50,708 nucleotides of DNA from Novosphingobium organovorum (GCF_022832435.1 NZ_JALHLF010000019.1:283-50990), one strand, 5' to 3'. Counted from the stretch's first letter, positions 31,937-40,435 are shown. The notes: generated by a model not told the origin, from the letters alone. Numbers and translations are program-made.

Positions 31937-33334
31937 TTGAACACTCCAGCCAATCAGCAGACGCACCTGGCCAGCGCGGTCAGGAAGATCAACCGGCACA
32001 TCCTGCCGCTGTTCGTCGTCATGTTCATCGTCAACTACATCGACCGGGTGAACGTGGGTTTCGTGCAGACCCATCTGGAACACGACATCGGCATCGGCCC
32101 GGCCGCCTACGGGTTTGGTGCCGGGCTGTTCTTCATCGGCTACGCGCTGCTCGAAGTGCCCTCCAACATCATGATGCAGCGCTTCGGCGCCCGCTTGTGG
32201 CTGACCCGCATCATGTTCACCTGGGGCCTGGTCGCCTGCGCCAGCGCCTTCGTGCGCGGCGAGCACAGCTTCTACATCCTGCGCTTCCTGCTCGGCGCGG
32301 CGGAAGCCGGCTTCTTTCCCGGCGCGATCTTCTATTTCACCTGCTGGCTGCCCGCCTCCGAGCGCGGCCGCGCCATGGCCATCTTCCTGTCGGGCTCCGC
32401 CGCCGCCTCGATCATCTCGGGGCCGCTGGCAGGCGCCCTGCTCTCGCTCGACGGCCTGGGGCTCGTCGGCTGGCAGTGGATGTTCCTGATCGAAGGCAGC
32501 TTCTCGCTCGTGCTCTGCGCGGCGACCTGGTTCTGGCTCGATTCCCATCCCGAAGACGCCACCTGGCTGACCGAGGACGAGCGCCGCGCGATCAGCGACA
32601 CATTGGAGCGCGAACAGGCCGAACGCGAGACGACCCAGCATCACGGCCATGGCACCTCCACCCTGGTCATGCTGCGCGATCCGCAGATCCTGCTGTTCTG
32701 TTTCCTCTACTTCGTGATTTCGCTGACCGTCTACGGCGTGACCTTCTGGCTGCCGATCATCATCGCCTCGATGGGCGGGCTCTCGGAAATCGAGATCGGG
32801 ATGCTGAACTCGATCCCGTGGATCATCGCGGTGGTCGCCATGTACGGCTTCGCCTCGCTCGCCCGGCGCTATCCGGCGCAGCGCAAGTGGACCGCGCTGA
32901 CCTTCTTCATCGCCGCGGTCGGTCTTGCCTTTTCCGGGCATGGCAATGCGCTGGCCTGCTTCGTGGCGATCTGCTTTGCCTCGATCGGCTTCAAGGCGGC
33001 GTCCTCGCTGTTCTGGCCCATCCCGCAAGCCTACCTCGACAAGCGCATTGCCGCCGGGGTCATCGCGCTCATCAATTCGGTGGGCGGGCTCGGCGGGTTC
33101 GTCGCCCCCTCGGTCTTCGGCATTCTCCAGGCCCGGACCCACTCGGTCCAGGGCGGCCTCATCGCGCTGGCGGTCCTGTCGGGGCTGGCCGGGGTCGCGG
33201 TCCTGTTTGCGCACAGCCCCACCAAGGGCCTGCGCGCCGGCCGCGCCAAACCCCGCACATCGCCCGAGCAGGCGAGCCTACCGAGTTCCGGCTCCTCTTT
33301 CCAACGACCTGACGAAACGGTTGAATTCGCATGA
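31937..33334 (+). CDS. MFS transporter, anion:cation symporter family (glucarate-type)
   Basis: This 465-aa protein with about 12 membrane segments begins with the ACS-family pattern RHILPLFVVMFIVNYIDRVNVGF and has GAGLFFIGYALLEVPSNIMMQRFGARLWLTRIM, typical of D-glucarate/galactarate, tartrate and phthalate permeases (GudP/TtuB-like). A TTG start at 31937 is preceded by GGGAGAG. The stop overlaps gudD by 4 bp (ATGA), tying it to glucarate use. It most likely imports D-glucarate or galactarate with protons across the inner membrane. Confidence 0.9.
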   Translation: MNTPANQQTHLASAVRKINRHILPLFVVMFIVNYIDRVNVGFVQTHLEHDIGIGPAAYGFGAGLFFIGYALLEVPSNIMMQRFGARLWLTRIMFTWGLVACASAFVRGEHSFYILRFLLGAAEAGFFPGAIFYFTCWLPASERGRAMAIFLSGSAAASIISGPLAGALLSLDGLGLVGWQWMFLIEGSFSLVLCAATWFWLDSHPEDATWLTEDERRAISDTLEREQAERETTQHHGHGTSTLVMLRDPQILLFCFLYFVISLTVYGVTFWLPIIIASMGGLSEIEIGMLNSIPWIIAVVAMYGFASLARRYPAQRKWTALTFFIAAVGLAFSGHGNALACFVAICFASIGFKAASSLFWPIPQAYLDKRIAAGVIALINSVGGLGGFVAPSVFGILQARTHSVQGGLIALAVLSGLAGVAVLFAHSPTKGLRAGRAKPRTSPEQASLPSSGSSFQRPDETVEFA

Positions 33335-34602
33335 AGATCAAGACTATCCGCGTCACGCCCATCGCCTTTCGCGATCCCCCGCTGCTTAACGCCAGCGGCA
33401 TCCACGAACCCTATGCGCTGCGCTCGATCATCGAGGTCGAGGGCGAGAACGGGGTCGTGGGGCTGGGCGAAAGCTACGGCGATGCGCCCGTGCTCGAGGT
33501 TCTCCAGGCCATGGTCGAGCCGCTTGTGGGGCTCGATTCGTGGGATCTCAACGCGCTGCGCGAGCGCGTGGTGCAGACCGTCGCGCGCCTGCCGCGTCCC
33601 GAAGCGGGCGCCGAACTCGCGCCCGGTTCGCACCCTTCCAAGCAGGTCGCCAATGCCTATTCGGCGTTCGAGGTGGCCTTCCTCGACCTTACCGCGCGAA
33701 CGCTCGGTATTCCTCTGGTCGATCTGCTGGGCGGGCGCGTGCGCGACAAGGTGCCCTATTCGGCCTACCTCTTCTTCAAGTACGCCGAGCACATCGACAG
33801 CCCCTACCCTCCCGACGCCTGGGGCGAGGCGCTGAACGAAGAGCAGATCGTCGCCCAGGCGCGCACGATGATCGAGACCTACGGCTTCGAGAGCATCAAG
33901 CTCAAGGCCGGCGCGCTCGATCCCGATCACGAAGTGGCCTGCCTCAATGCGCTCAAGAAAGCCTTCCCCGAGGCCCCGCTGCGGATCGATCCCAACGCCA
34001 ACTGGTCGGTCGAGACGTCGATCCGTCTGGCCGGGGAACTGGGCGACATCCTGCAGTACTACGAAGACCCCACGCCCGGCCTCGAGGGCATGGCCGAGGT
34101 CCATCGCGCCACCGGCCTGCCGCTGGCCACCAACATGGTCGTCACCGATTTCGACGAGTTTCGCCGCTCGCTCGCGCTGGGCAGCGTCCAGATCGTGCTG
34201 TCCGATCACCACTACTGGGGCGGCCTGCGCGACACCCAGGTCCTCGCCCGCATGTGCGAGACCTTCGACCTTGGCATCTCGATGCACTCCAACAGCCACC
34301 TGGGGATCAGCCTGATGGCCATGACCCATGTCGCGGCCTCGGTGCGCAACCTGTCCTACGCCTGCGATACGCATTACCCTTGGCAGGAAGCCGACGAGGA
34401 AGTGATCGTGGGCGGGAAACTGCCGATCGTGGGCGGCTGCGTGGAGCTGACCGACAAGCCGGGCCTGGGGGTCGAACTCGATCACGACCAGCTCGCCAAA
34501 CTGCACGCGCAGTTCCTGTCCATCGACATCCGCAGCCGCGACGATGCCCGCCAGATGCGCAAGTACAAGCCTGAGTGGACCAACCCCAAGCCGCGCTTCT
34601 GA
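33331..34602 (+). CDS. gudD: Glucarate dehydratase
   Basis: This 423-aa enolase-superfamily dehydratase aligns with E. coli GudD. Visible residues: Lys190-L-Lys192 (base motif KxK), metal ligands Asp220, Glu245 and Asn268, the second base His319 in SMHSNSHLGISL, and the C-terminal RDDA block. It removes water from D-glucarate (and probably L-idarate) to give 5-dehydro-4-deoxyglucarate, the KdgD substrate. The start overlaps the transporter stop. With kdgD and the dioxovalerate dehydrogenase it completes a three-enzyme route from glucarate to 2-oxoglutarate. Confidence 0.94.
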   Translation: MKIKTIRVTPIAFRDPPLLNASGIHEPYALRSIIEVEGENGVVGLGESYGDAPVLEVLQAMVEPLVGLDSWDLNALRERVVQTVARLPRPEAGAELAPGSHPSKQVANAYSAFEVAFLDLTARTLGIPLVDLLGGRVRDKVPYSAYLFFKYAEHIDSPYPPDAWGEALNEEQIVAQARTMIETYGFESIKLKAGALDPDHEVACLNALKKAFPEAPLRIDPNANWSVETSIRLAGELGDILQYYEDPTPGLEGMAEVHRATGLPLATNMVVTDFDEFRRSLALGSVQIVLSDHHYWGGLRDTQVLARMCETFDLGISMHSNSHLGISLMAMTHVAASVRNLSYACDTHYPWQEADEEVIVGGKLPIVGGCVELTDKPGLGVELDHDQLAKLHAQFLSIDIRSRDDARQMRKYKPEWTNPKPRF

Positions 34603-34608
34603 CACGCA

Positions 34609-34639
34609 CCTGGCCTGATCCGCTTCGCTTCAGGCCAGG
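34609..34639. terminator. Hairpin terminator after gudD
   Basis: CCTGGCCTGA (34609-34618) and TCAGGCCAGG (34630-34639) form a perfect 10-bp stem with an 11-nt loop, 6 nt after the gudD stop. No T-run follows, but stem strength and position at the operon end support termination. Confidence 0.65.
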
Positions 34640-34754
34640 CGACGTGGACAAATTTGACGGTTGTCGGAACGGCTGGATTGAGCGGTTGGCGGATGGTGCG
34701 CTGGCCGCCCACCCCGCTGCGACTAAGTTCGCTTCGCTCTTGCAAGTCTCGCTG

Positions 34755-34776
34755 CCCCTCCCGCACGCGGGAGGGG
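34755..34776. repeat. GC-rich CCCCTCCCG hairpin (REP-like)
   Basis: CCCCTCCCG (34755-34763) and CGGGAGGGG (34768-34776) form a 9-bp stem with a 4-nt loop; a degenerate copy (CCTCCCGCTTGCAGGAGG) follows at about 34791-34808. As I recall, CCTCCCGC/GCGGGAGG hairpins are common between convergent genes in sphingomonads. The 275-bp region between gudD and the lysR stop holds no gene. Confidence 0.65.
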
Positions 34777-34877
34777 GGATAGCGCCTTGCCCTCCCGCTT
34801 GCAGGAGGACCGGAAGGCTTGGGACCATCAGCGGCAGCCGGTCTGCTGCGATCGCCGCGCCTCGCGGTCAACCCGTT

Positions 34878-35765
34878 TCACGCCCGAAAGAGCATGGCCG
34901 CCAGATAGTCGATGAACGCCGCCACGCGCCGGGGCGGATGGCGCCCCGCGGCGTGAACCGCATAGAGGTTGACGTCGGTCAGCCGGAAAGCGTCGAGAGC
35001 CGTCTCCAGCCGCCCGGCGTCGCGGTCTGCGGCGATGTCATAGTCCGATTTCAACACGACACCGGCACCAGCGATCGCCCATTGCCGCAACAGGCCGCCG
35101 TCGTTCGCCGTGCGGCTGCCCGAGACCTGGACGGCAAGCGCCTGCGCACCGTCGCGAAATTGCCAGGTCCCTTGCGGGTTGCCCAGCCGCGACAGGACGA
35201 GGCAGTTGTGCCGCGCGAGCTCTTCGGGGCGCGTCGGCTTGCCATGGCGGGCCCAATAAGCCGGTGCGGCGCAGACCGAACGCCCGCTGCGCAGGATCAG
35301 GCGCGCCTTGAGCCGCGAATCCGACAAGGGGCCGGTGCGCAGCCCCAGATCGTAGCCTCCCTCGACGAGATCGAGCACCTCGTCCCCCAGCGACAGTTCG
35401 AACGTCACGCCCGGATGGCGCACCTGGAAGCTGTCGATCAGGCCAGCGAGCCGAGACCGCCCGAAGTCGTTGATCGAGGTGAGCCGGATCGCTCCCCGCA
35501 GCGGCCCGGCGTCGGCGACCCGATCGATCGCTTCGTCCAGATCGCCGACGACGGCGCGGCAACGCGCAAGGAAGCGTTCGCCTTCGGGTGTCAGCGACAG
35601 GCTGCGGGTCGAGCGCAGAATAAGCTTGGCCCCGACATGATCCTCCAGCCGCTGCAGGCTCGCGGTCACCGCGGACGGGGCGGACCCGCGCGCCTTGGCG
35701 GCCGCCGCGAGGCTGCCCTGATCGGCGATGCTGATGAAGGTGCGGATGTGCGCAAGAACGTCCAT
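34878..35765 (-). CDS. LysR-family regulator
   Basis: This 295-aa LTTR has the HTH at about 1-60 (IRTFISIADQGSLAAAAKARG, SAVTASLQRLEDHVGAKLILRSTRSLSLT) and the CrgA/AaeR-type effector domain. It is divergent from the broken SDR gene and the OYE-glutaredoxin-SDR genes. A 17-bp palindrome (35767-35783) touches its start codon. It probably controlled the SDR gene next to it and may control the OYE group; LTTRs of this type often answer to quinones or other electrophiles, which would suit the neighbours. Confidence 0.9.
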   Translation of the reverse strand: MDVLAHIRTFISIADQGSLAAAAKARGSAPSAVTASLQRLEDHVGAKLILRSTRSLSLTPEGERFLARCRAVVGDLDEAIDRVADAGPLRGAIRLTSINDFGRSRLAGLIDSFQVRHPGVTFELSLGDEVLDLVEGGYDLGLRTGPLSDSRLKARLILRSGRSVCAAPAYWARHGKPTRPEELARHNCLVLSRLGNPQGTWQFRDGAQALAVQVSGSRTANDGGLLRQWAIAGAGVVLKSDYDIAADRDAGRLETALDAFRLTDVNLYAVHAAGRHPPRRVAAFIDYLAAMLFRA

Positions 35766-35766
35766 A

Positions 35767-35783
35767 ATTCATATATAATGAAT
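35767..35783. promoter_or_regulatory. 17-bp palindrome at lysR start (operator candidate)
   Basis: ATTCAT-ATATA-ATGAAT has perfect 6-bp arms and lies 1 bp upstream of the LysR gene at 34878-35765, so binding would block its transcription or translation. AT-rich and placed between divergent genes, it fits an autoregulatory LTTR site. Confidence 0.55.
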
Positions 35784-35868
35784 AAAGCGATCAAAGGTAA
35801 CGGCATTATTCTCCTTGTCCGCCGGAGCCATAGTGCGTTTGCAGAGCAGACAGCCAAGGAAGCCGCGC

Positions 35869-36467
35869 ATGACGACACCCCCTTCCGCCCTCACCCGTGG
35901 CGGCGATGGCCACGGCGCGTTGATCGGCGCCCGGATCTTCGTGGCTGGCGGCGGTTCGGGCATGGGCGCGGCCCTTACGACCATATCGTCACCACCGCCG
36001 CCGACCTCGCCTTCGCCCCCTTTCCCGATCTGTCCGATGATGCGATCGAAGCGATGCTCCGCTCCAAATTCCGGGGGCCGATCAACCTCGCGCGCGCGGC
36101 TGGCAAGCACCTCGCGCCCCAGGGCAGCGTGCTGTTCTTCTCCGGCCTTGCGGCCTATCGGCAAGGCCCCGGTTCCTCCATCGTCGGCGCCCTCAACATG
36201 GCGCTCGAAAGTCTGGCCGCGGCGCTCGCCATCGAGATGAAACCCAGGCGCTTCAACGTGATTTCGCCCGGCATCGTCGATTCCGAGACCTGGGCGGGAA
36301 TGACCGGGGCGGACCGCTCGGCGTTCTTCGGCCAGATCGCGGCGGGCCTGCCCGCCGGCCGCGTCGGCACGGTCGAGGATGAGGCCCATGCCGCGCTCGC
36401 GCTCCTGGAGAACGGCTTCATCAACGGCACCGTCGTCAACGTCGATGGCGGCGGGCGGATCGCCTGA
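35869..36467 (+). pseudogene. SDR-family oxidoreductase, internal frameshifting deletion
   Basis: The start (ATG at 35869) encodes MTTPPSALTRGG and a Rossmann segment GARIFVAGGGSGMGAA, then the frame is lost at about 35972-35980. The next frame resumes at YDHIVTTAADLAFAP and continues to a normal SDR end (GTVVNVDGGGRIA, stop at 36467). Against the intact paralog encoded at 38449-39159, about 45 residues between the glycine-rich loop and the DHIV strand are missing, so the lesion is an out-of-frame deletion and not a sequencing slip of one base. The dinucleotide-binding half is destroyed; no functional enzyme is expected. Confidence 0.85.
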
Positions 36468-36562
36468 GCCCGGAGCGTTTCAAGCGCCCGGACCATCCGC
36501 CACTGGCGGTTGCGCCAGGCAAGACCCTGCACACTATCCCGTCAAGAAAAGGCATCTGTACC

Positions 36563-37681
36563 ATGAACGCCCCATCGCCAGGCCCGCTCTACGCGCCGCT
36601 GAAGTTCGACGATCTGTCGTTCAAGAATCGAATCGTGATGCCGCCCATGACCCGCTGCCGGGCGGCGCAGCCCGGCAATGTTCCGACCTCGCTGATGGCC
36701 GAATACTACAGCCGCCATTGCGACGCCGGGCTCATCATCGCCGAGGCCACGCAGGTTTCACCGGACGCGCAGGGCTATTCCTTCACGCCCGGCATCCACA
36801 GCCAGGAGCAGATTGCCGGATGGAAGCAGGTCACCCAAGCGGTGCACCGCAAGGGCGGCCAGATCTTCCTCCAGATCTGGCACACCGGCCGCATGTCGCA
36901 CGCGTCTTTCCACGATGGCGCGGCCCCCTTTGCCCCATCCGCGATCGAAACGCCCGAAGGGACCGGCGTGTGGATCGCGAACGCCAACGGCGAGGGCGGC
37001 GCGATGCAGCGCTGCACACCGCCGCGCGCAATGACGTTGGCGGAAATCCGGCGTGTTCAGGACGATTTCGTCCAAGCGACGGCCAACGCCCGGGAGGCCG
37101 GTTTCGACGGGGTCGAACTGCACGGGGCCAATGGCTATCTAATCGACGAATTTCTGCGCAAGAGCTCGAACCACAGGGACGATGCCTATGGCGGCTCCCC
37201 CCACAACCGTATCCGCTTCCTGATCGAAATTCTGGAACGGCTCGTCACGATCTTCCCGCCCTCGCGCATCGGGGTGCGGTTCGCGCCGCACAACCAGACG
37301 CGCGGCATGGACGATCCCGACACTCCGGAAACCGTTCTGCTGGCCATGACCCGGATGGCGGCGCTGGACATCGGCTATGTCCATTTCGCCGAAGTGGACT
37401 GGGACGCCGAACCCAATGTTCCGGAGGAATTCCGCGCGCTTGCACGGGCCCTGTTTCCCAATCTGATCCTCGTTGCGGGAAACTACACCAAGGAACGCGC
37501 GCAGTGGGTTCTCGAGAAGAACTATGCGGACATGGTTGCCTTCGGCCGCCTGTTCCTGGCGAACCCGGACCTGCCGCGCCGGTTGCGGGACGATCTGCCG
37601 CTCAACGCCCTGCAGCCCGACTTCCTGTTTGGCGGCGGCGCGCAAGGCTATGTCGACTATCCCCGGCTCGAGGAGGCGTGA
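36563..37681 (+). CDS. Old Yellow Enzyme family ene-reductase (NemA-like)
   Basis: This 372-aa FMN enzyme has the OYE barrel motifs PLKFDDLSFKNRIVMPPMTRCRA, LIIAEATQVSPDAQGY, QIFLQIWHTGRMSH and HGANGYLIDEFLRKSSNHRDDAYGG. The H-G-A-N pair gives the substrate-anion-binding His/Asn. It reduces activated C=C bonds of enones, maleimides or nitro compounds with NAD(P)H. AAAAGG lies upstream of the ATG. The next genes are glutaredoxin 2 and an SDR, so the group looks like a defence or catabolic path for electrophilic carbonyls. Confidence 0.93.
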   Translation: MNAPSPGPLYAPLKFDDLSFKNRIVMPPMTRCRAAQPGNVPTSLMAEYYSRHCDAGLIIAEATQVSPDAQGYSFTPGIHSQEQIAGWKQVTQAVHRKGGQIFLQIWHTGRMSHASFHDGAAPFAPSAIETPEGTGVWIANANGEGGAMQRCTPPRAMTLAEIRRVQDDFVQATANAREAGFDGVELHGANGYLIDEFLRKSSNHRDDAYGGSPHNRIRFLIEILERLVTIFPPSRIGVRFAPHNQTRGMDDPDTPETVLLAMTRMAALDIGYVHFAEVDWDAEPNVPEEFRALARALFPNLILVAGNYTKERAQWVLEKNYADMVAFGRLFLANPDLPRRLRDDLPLNALQPDFLFGGGAQGYVDYPRLEEA

Positions 37682-37733
37682 TGATCGATGGTCACGCCGC
37701 TTGCCCCGGCCCTTCACGCCCCGTCCGCCACGC

Positions 37734-37749
37734 GCCTTTCGTGAAAGGC
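37734..37749 (+). promoter_or_regulatory. Hairpin covering glutaredoxin ribosome site
   Basis: GCCTTT-CGTG-AAAGGC forms a 6-bp stem with a 4-nt loop. The right arm contains the probable Shine-Dalgarno AAAGG, 6 nt before the ATG at 37755. Folding would hide the ribosome site, so translation may depend on coupling or on an unfolding signal. Confidence 0.4.
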
Positions 37750-37754
37750 CGGTC

Positions 37755-38393
37755 ATGAAGCTCTATGTCTACGATCATTGCCCCTTTTGCGTGCGCGCCC
37801 GCATGCCCTTCGGGCTCAAGGCCATCCCCTTCGAGATGGTCGTGCTGCCCAACGACGACGAGGCCACGCCGATCGGCATGATCGGGCGCAAGATGCTGCC
37901 GATCCTCGAAGACGACCAGGGCGTCCTGGGCGAGAGCCTCGCCATCGTGGCCAAGCTCGACGCGCTCGGCGGCCCGCGCCTGTTCGACGGCGCGCCAGCC
38001 ACCGACATTGCGGCCTGGCTTGCCCGCTGGGACCCGCTGATCAACGATCTGGTGATCCCGCGAACGCCCGATCCGGTCTATGCCGAGTTTCGGGGCGCCG
38101 CGTCGCGGGCCTATTTCACCGCGAAGAAGGAAGCGAGGTTCGGCGCGTTCGACGGGCTCCTTGCCCGCACCGAAGAGTTCAAGGCCGCGTTGTCGCCGGC
38201 TCTCGACCAACTCGCACCGATACTGCCCGATCCCGAGCACCCCGGCATCGACGATATCGTGCTGTTCCCGGTGCTGCGCTCGCTGACGATCATGCCGGAC
38301 CTCGCGTTTCCCGGGCCGGTCGCCGCCTATCTGCAGCGGATGTCCGAACGCGCCGGTGTGCCGCTGGTGACGGCGCTGCGCGCAATGGTCTGA
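37755..38393 (+). CDS. grxB: Glutaredoxin 2
   Basis: This 212-aa protein is a GrxB ortholog: MKLYVYDHCPFCVRARMPFGLK carries the active pair Cys9-P-F-Cys12 (CPYC in E. coli), with an N-terminal thioredoxin fold and a helical GST-like C-domain (DDIVLFPVLRSLTIM). Length matches E. coli GrxB (215). It reduces protein and mixed glutathione disulfides using glutathione. It lies between the OYE and SDR genes in the same direction with short gaps, consistent with an operon that copes with thiol-reactive compounds. Confidence 0.94.
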   Translation: MKLYVYDHCPFCVRARMPFGLKAIPFEMVVLPNDDEATPIGMIGRKMLPILEDDQGVLGESLAIVAKLDALGGPRLFDGAPATDIAAWLARWDPLINDLVIPRTPDPVYAEFRGAASRAYFTAKKEARFGAFDGLLARTEEFKAALSPALDQLAPILPDPEHPGIDDIVLFPVLRSLTIMPDLAFPGPVAAYLQRMSERAGVPLVTALRAMV

Positions 38394-38448
38394 AAGCCCG
38401 ATCGAAAGCCCGGCCCCCGCCGCGACCGGCACGAAAAAGGAAGCCACA

Positions 38449-39159
38449 ATGACACTGAGCGAAAAGACCGTGCTGGTCGTCGGAGGGTCCTCGGGCATCG
38501 GCTTGGGAATCGCCGAGGCGGCGCTGGCCGCCGGCGCGCGCGTGACCATCGCCTCGCGCTCGCCGGAAAAGATCTCGGCGGCCGTCGAGCGGCTGGGTGA
38601 CGCGGCGCAGGGCGCCCAGCTCGACACCGGCGATGCCGAGGCGATTGATCGCTTCTTCGCCGCGCGCGCGCCCTTCGATCACATCGTCGTCTCGGCCGCG
38701 CAGACCAAAGTGGCGCCCGTGCGCGACCTGCCGCTGGAGGATGCCTACCAGTCGATGAACTCCAAGTTCTGGGGCGCCTACCGGATCGCGCGTGCCGCCC
38801 GGATGGCCGAAGGCGGGTCGTTGACCCTGGTCTCCGGCTTCCTGTCCATCCGCCCGAAAAAGGGCGCCGCGATCCAGAGCGCGATCAACGCCGGACTGGA
38901 AGGGTTGACGCGCGGTCTGGCGCTGGAACTGGCGCCGGTCCGGGTCAACTGCGTCTCACCGGGCCTGGTCATGACACCGATGCTCGATGGCCAGGGCGGC
39001 GACGCGCGCCAGGCCATGTTCGAGGGCGCGGCGCAGCGCCTGCCGGTCGGACGTGTCGGCGCGCCCGCCCATATCGCGATCCAGGTCATGGCCTTTCTCG
39101 CCAACCCCTATATCACCGGCACGACCGTCTACGTCGATGGCGGCGGCGCCATCGCCTGA
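38449..39159 (+). CDS. SDR-family oxidoreductase lacking the usual Tyr/Lys pair
   Basis: This 236-aa protein has the SDR glycine motif GGSSGIG (12-18) and C-terminal YVDGGGAIA. The strand FDHIVVSAA replaces the NNAG motif, and where YxxxK is expected the alignment reads Q-S-A-I-N (AAIQSAINAGLEGL). This resembles a short SDR subgroup (I recall it as the PRK07041 type) in which that pair is naturally absent, so chemistry may differ from classical reduction. AAGGA precedes the ATG. It is the intact paralog of the pseudogene at 35869-36467. Confidence 0.87.
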   Translation: MTLSEKTVLVVGGSSGIGLGIAEAALAAGARVTIASRSPEKISAAVERLGDAAQGAQLDTGDAEAIDRFFAARAPFDHIVVSAAQTKVAPVRDLPLEDAYQSMNSKFWGAYRIARAARMAEGGSLTLVSGFLSIRPKKGAAIQSAINAGLEGLTRGLALELAPVRVNCVSPGLVMTPMLDGQGGDARQAMFEGAAQRLPVGRVGAPAHIAIQVMAFLANPYITGTTVYVDGGGAIA

Positions 39160-39303
39160 GAGGGGGAGGTTGCGCTGCGCGCGCGCCTTTCGGCGTGCCG
39201 CAGATTTGCAAGGGTGCGCAGGGCATGGCAGGCCCTCCTGGCCGCGATTAGCTCGCGGAACGGGACGCGATTTCCCGCATTCCCGTCCGATCGTACCCCG
39301 CGT

Positions 39304-40161
39304 TCAAGGCTCTCCGCCTTGGCGCCAGTGCGATGGCAACTGACCGCAGGTGCGCCGGAAGGCGGCCGCGAACTTGGCCGGATTGGAATAGCCCACGGCC
39401 ATCGCGGCCTCGGTCACGCCGCTGCCCTTTTCGAGCAGCGCGCGCGCGTGCTCCATGCGCAGATGCGTGAAGTAGGCGAAGGGTGTTCGTCCGGTTTCGC
39501 GTTTGAAGGCACGGGTGAACGTGCGCGCATCCATGCCCATCCCGCGCGCCAGCGTGGCCATCGGGAGATTGTGCGCCAGATTGGCTTCCATGCAGGCGAT
39601 GGCCGGCGCAAGGCGCCCGCCGCGAAGACCTCCATGGAGCCGCCTCTGTTGCCTGTCGGGCACTTGTCCCAGCCGCTCGAGCAGGAGGTAGAGGCCCTGC
39701 CGGAACATCGGCGAGGCCATGCCCTGGGATTGCGCGCTGTGCCGCAGCGCGGTCATCATCCAGGCGGCCAGGGGATCGTCGAAGAGCCGGTTGGCGATCG
39801 GCCGCAGGTCGAGCGCGGCCCGATGGCCCGCCCCCGCGAAGAGGTCCGGCGAAAACGCGATGCACAGGGCGCGCATGGCGGGCGTTGCCCCTCGCGCGGG
39901 TTGGTCCGGCAAGGCGAGGCCGAGCGTGCCGGGCTGCCAGACCGCATCGATCGCGATCCCCTTGCCGCGTTTCCAGGTCGGACCTCCGCCCTGCAGGCAC
40001 AGCGCGAGCATGGCAAACGGCATGTCCACGCTCGTCCCCTCGAAGGCGGCGAATTCGACTTCGATCAGGATCATCGTCTCGCTCATCGCGATGACCCGCG
40101 TGCCATCGGCCTCAGCCAGCGAGCGATAGCGATCGACCAGGGCCCGCGAAGAAGAGTTCAT
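39304..40161 (-). CDS. AraC-family transcription regulator
   Basis: This 285-aa regulator has an AraC-type N-domain (about 30-170, cupin_6-like) and a C-terminal double HTH with NLPMATLARGMGMDARTFTRAFKRETGRTPFAYF and VTEAAMAVGYSNPAKFAAAFRR. It resembles regulators that sit beside alcohol or short-chain dehydrogenase genes. AGGGA upstream supports the ATG at 40161. It converges on the SDR operon and is divergent from the siderophore receptor gene; the first is the more likely target, given the family's habits. Confidence 0.88.
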   Translation of the reverse strand: MNSSSRALVDRYRSLAEADGTRVIAMSETMILIEVEFAAFEGTSVDMPFAMLALCLQGGGPTWKRGKGIAIDAVWQPGTLGLALPDQPARGATPAMRALCIAFSPDLFAGAGHRAALDLRPIANRLFDDPLAAWMMTALRHSAQSQGMASPMFRQGLYLLLERLGQVPDRQQRRLHGGLRGGRLAPAIACMEANLAHNLPMATLARGMGMDARTFTRAFKRETGRTPFAYFTHLRMEHARALLEKGSGVTEAAMAVGYSNPAKFAAAFRRTCGQLPSHWRQGGEP

Positions 40162-40359
40162 ACCTAATCCCTGTTCCTGCGCCCGGCCTTGCCCCATGCA
40201 CCGCCTTGCCGTTCACCCGTCACGGAACAAACCGTCCCGACACAAACCGGCCTGCCCCGAACGCCCCCGGCACGACGCATCAAGGCAAACGCGATGCCGG
40301 TTTCGGAGTGCCGCGCCCCTTTTGGAGTGGCGCGGATCGTCCAACACCATAATGGATTT

Positions 40360-40374
40360 TGCAAGTCATTAGCA
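40360..40374 (+). promoter_or_regulatory. Fur-box-like palindrome upstream of siderophore receptor
   Basis: TGCAAGTCATTAGCA is an imperfect palindrome with TGC and GCA ends around an ATTA/TCAT core, the form of many proteobacterial Fur sites. It lies 61 bp upstream of the receptor start in the AT-richest part of the 274-bp intergenic region. It fits iron control of the receptor-PepSY operon, but one imperfect site is weak evidence. Confidence 0.42.
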
Positions 40375-40435
40375 CAAACAAGCGCCACGAACGCTCCCGT
40401 CTGTCGTGCGTGCGTTTTCACGTCTTGGAGGATTT

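Noticed and set aside
34575..36467. 630-codon frame ending in SDR sequence
   Set aside because: Only the last 160 codons are SDR-like. The 5' part is antisense to a LysR gene, so the frame is not one gene; the SDR part is annotated as a pseudogene.
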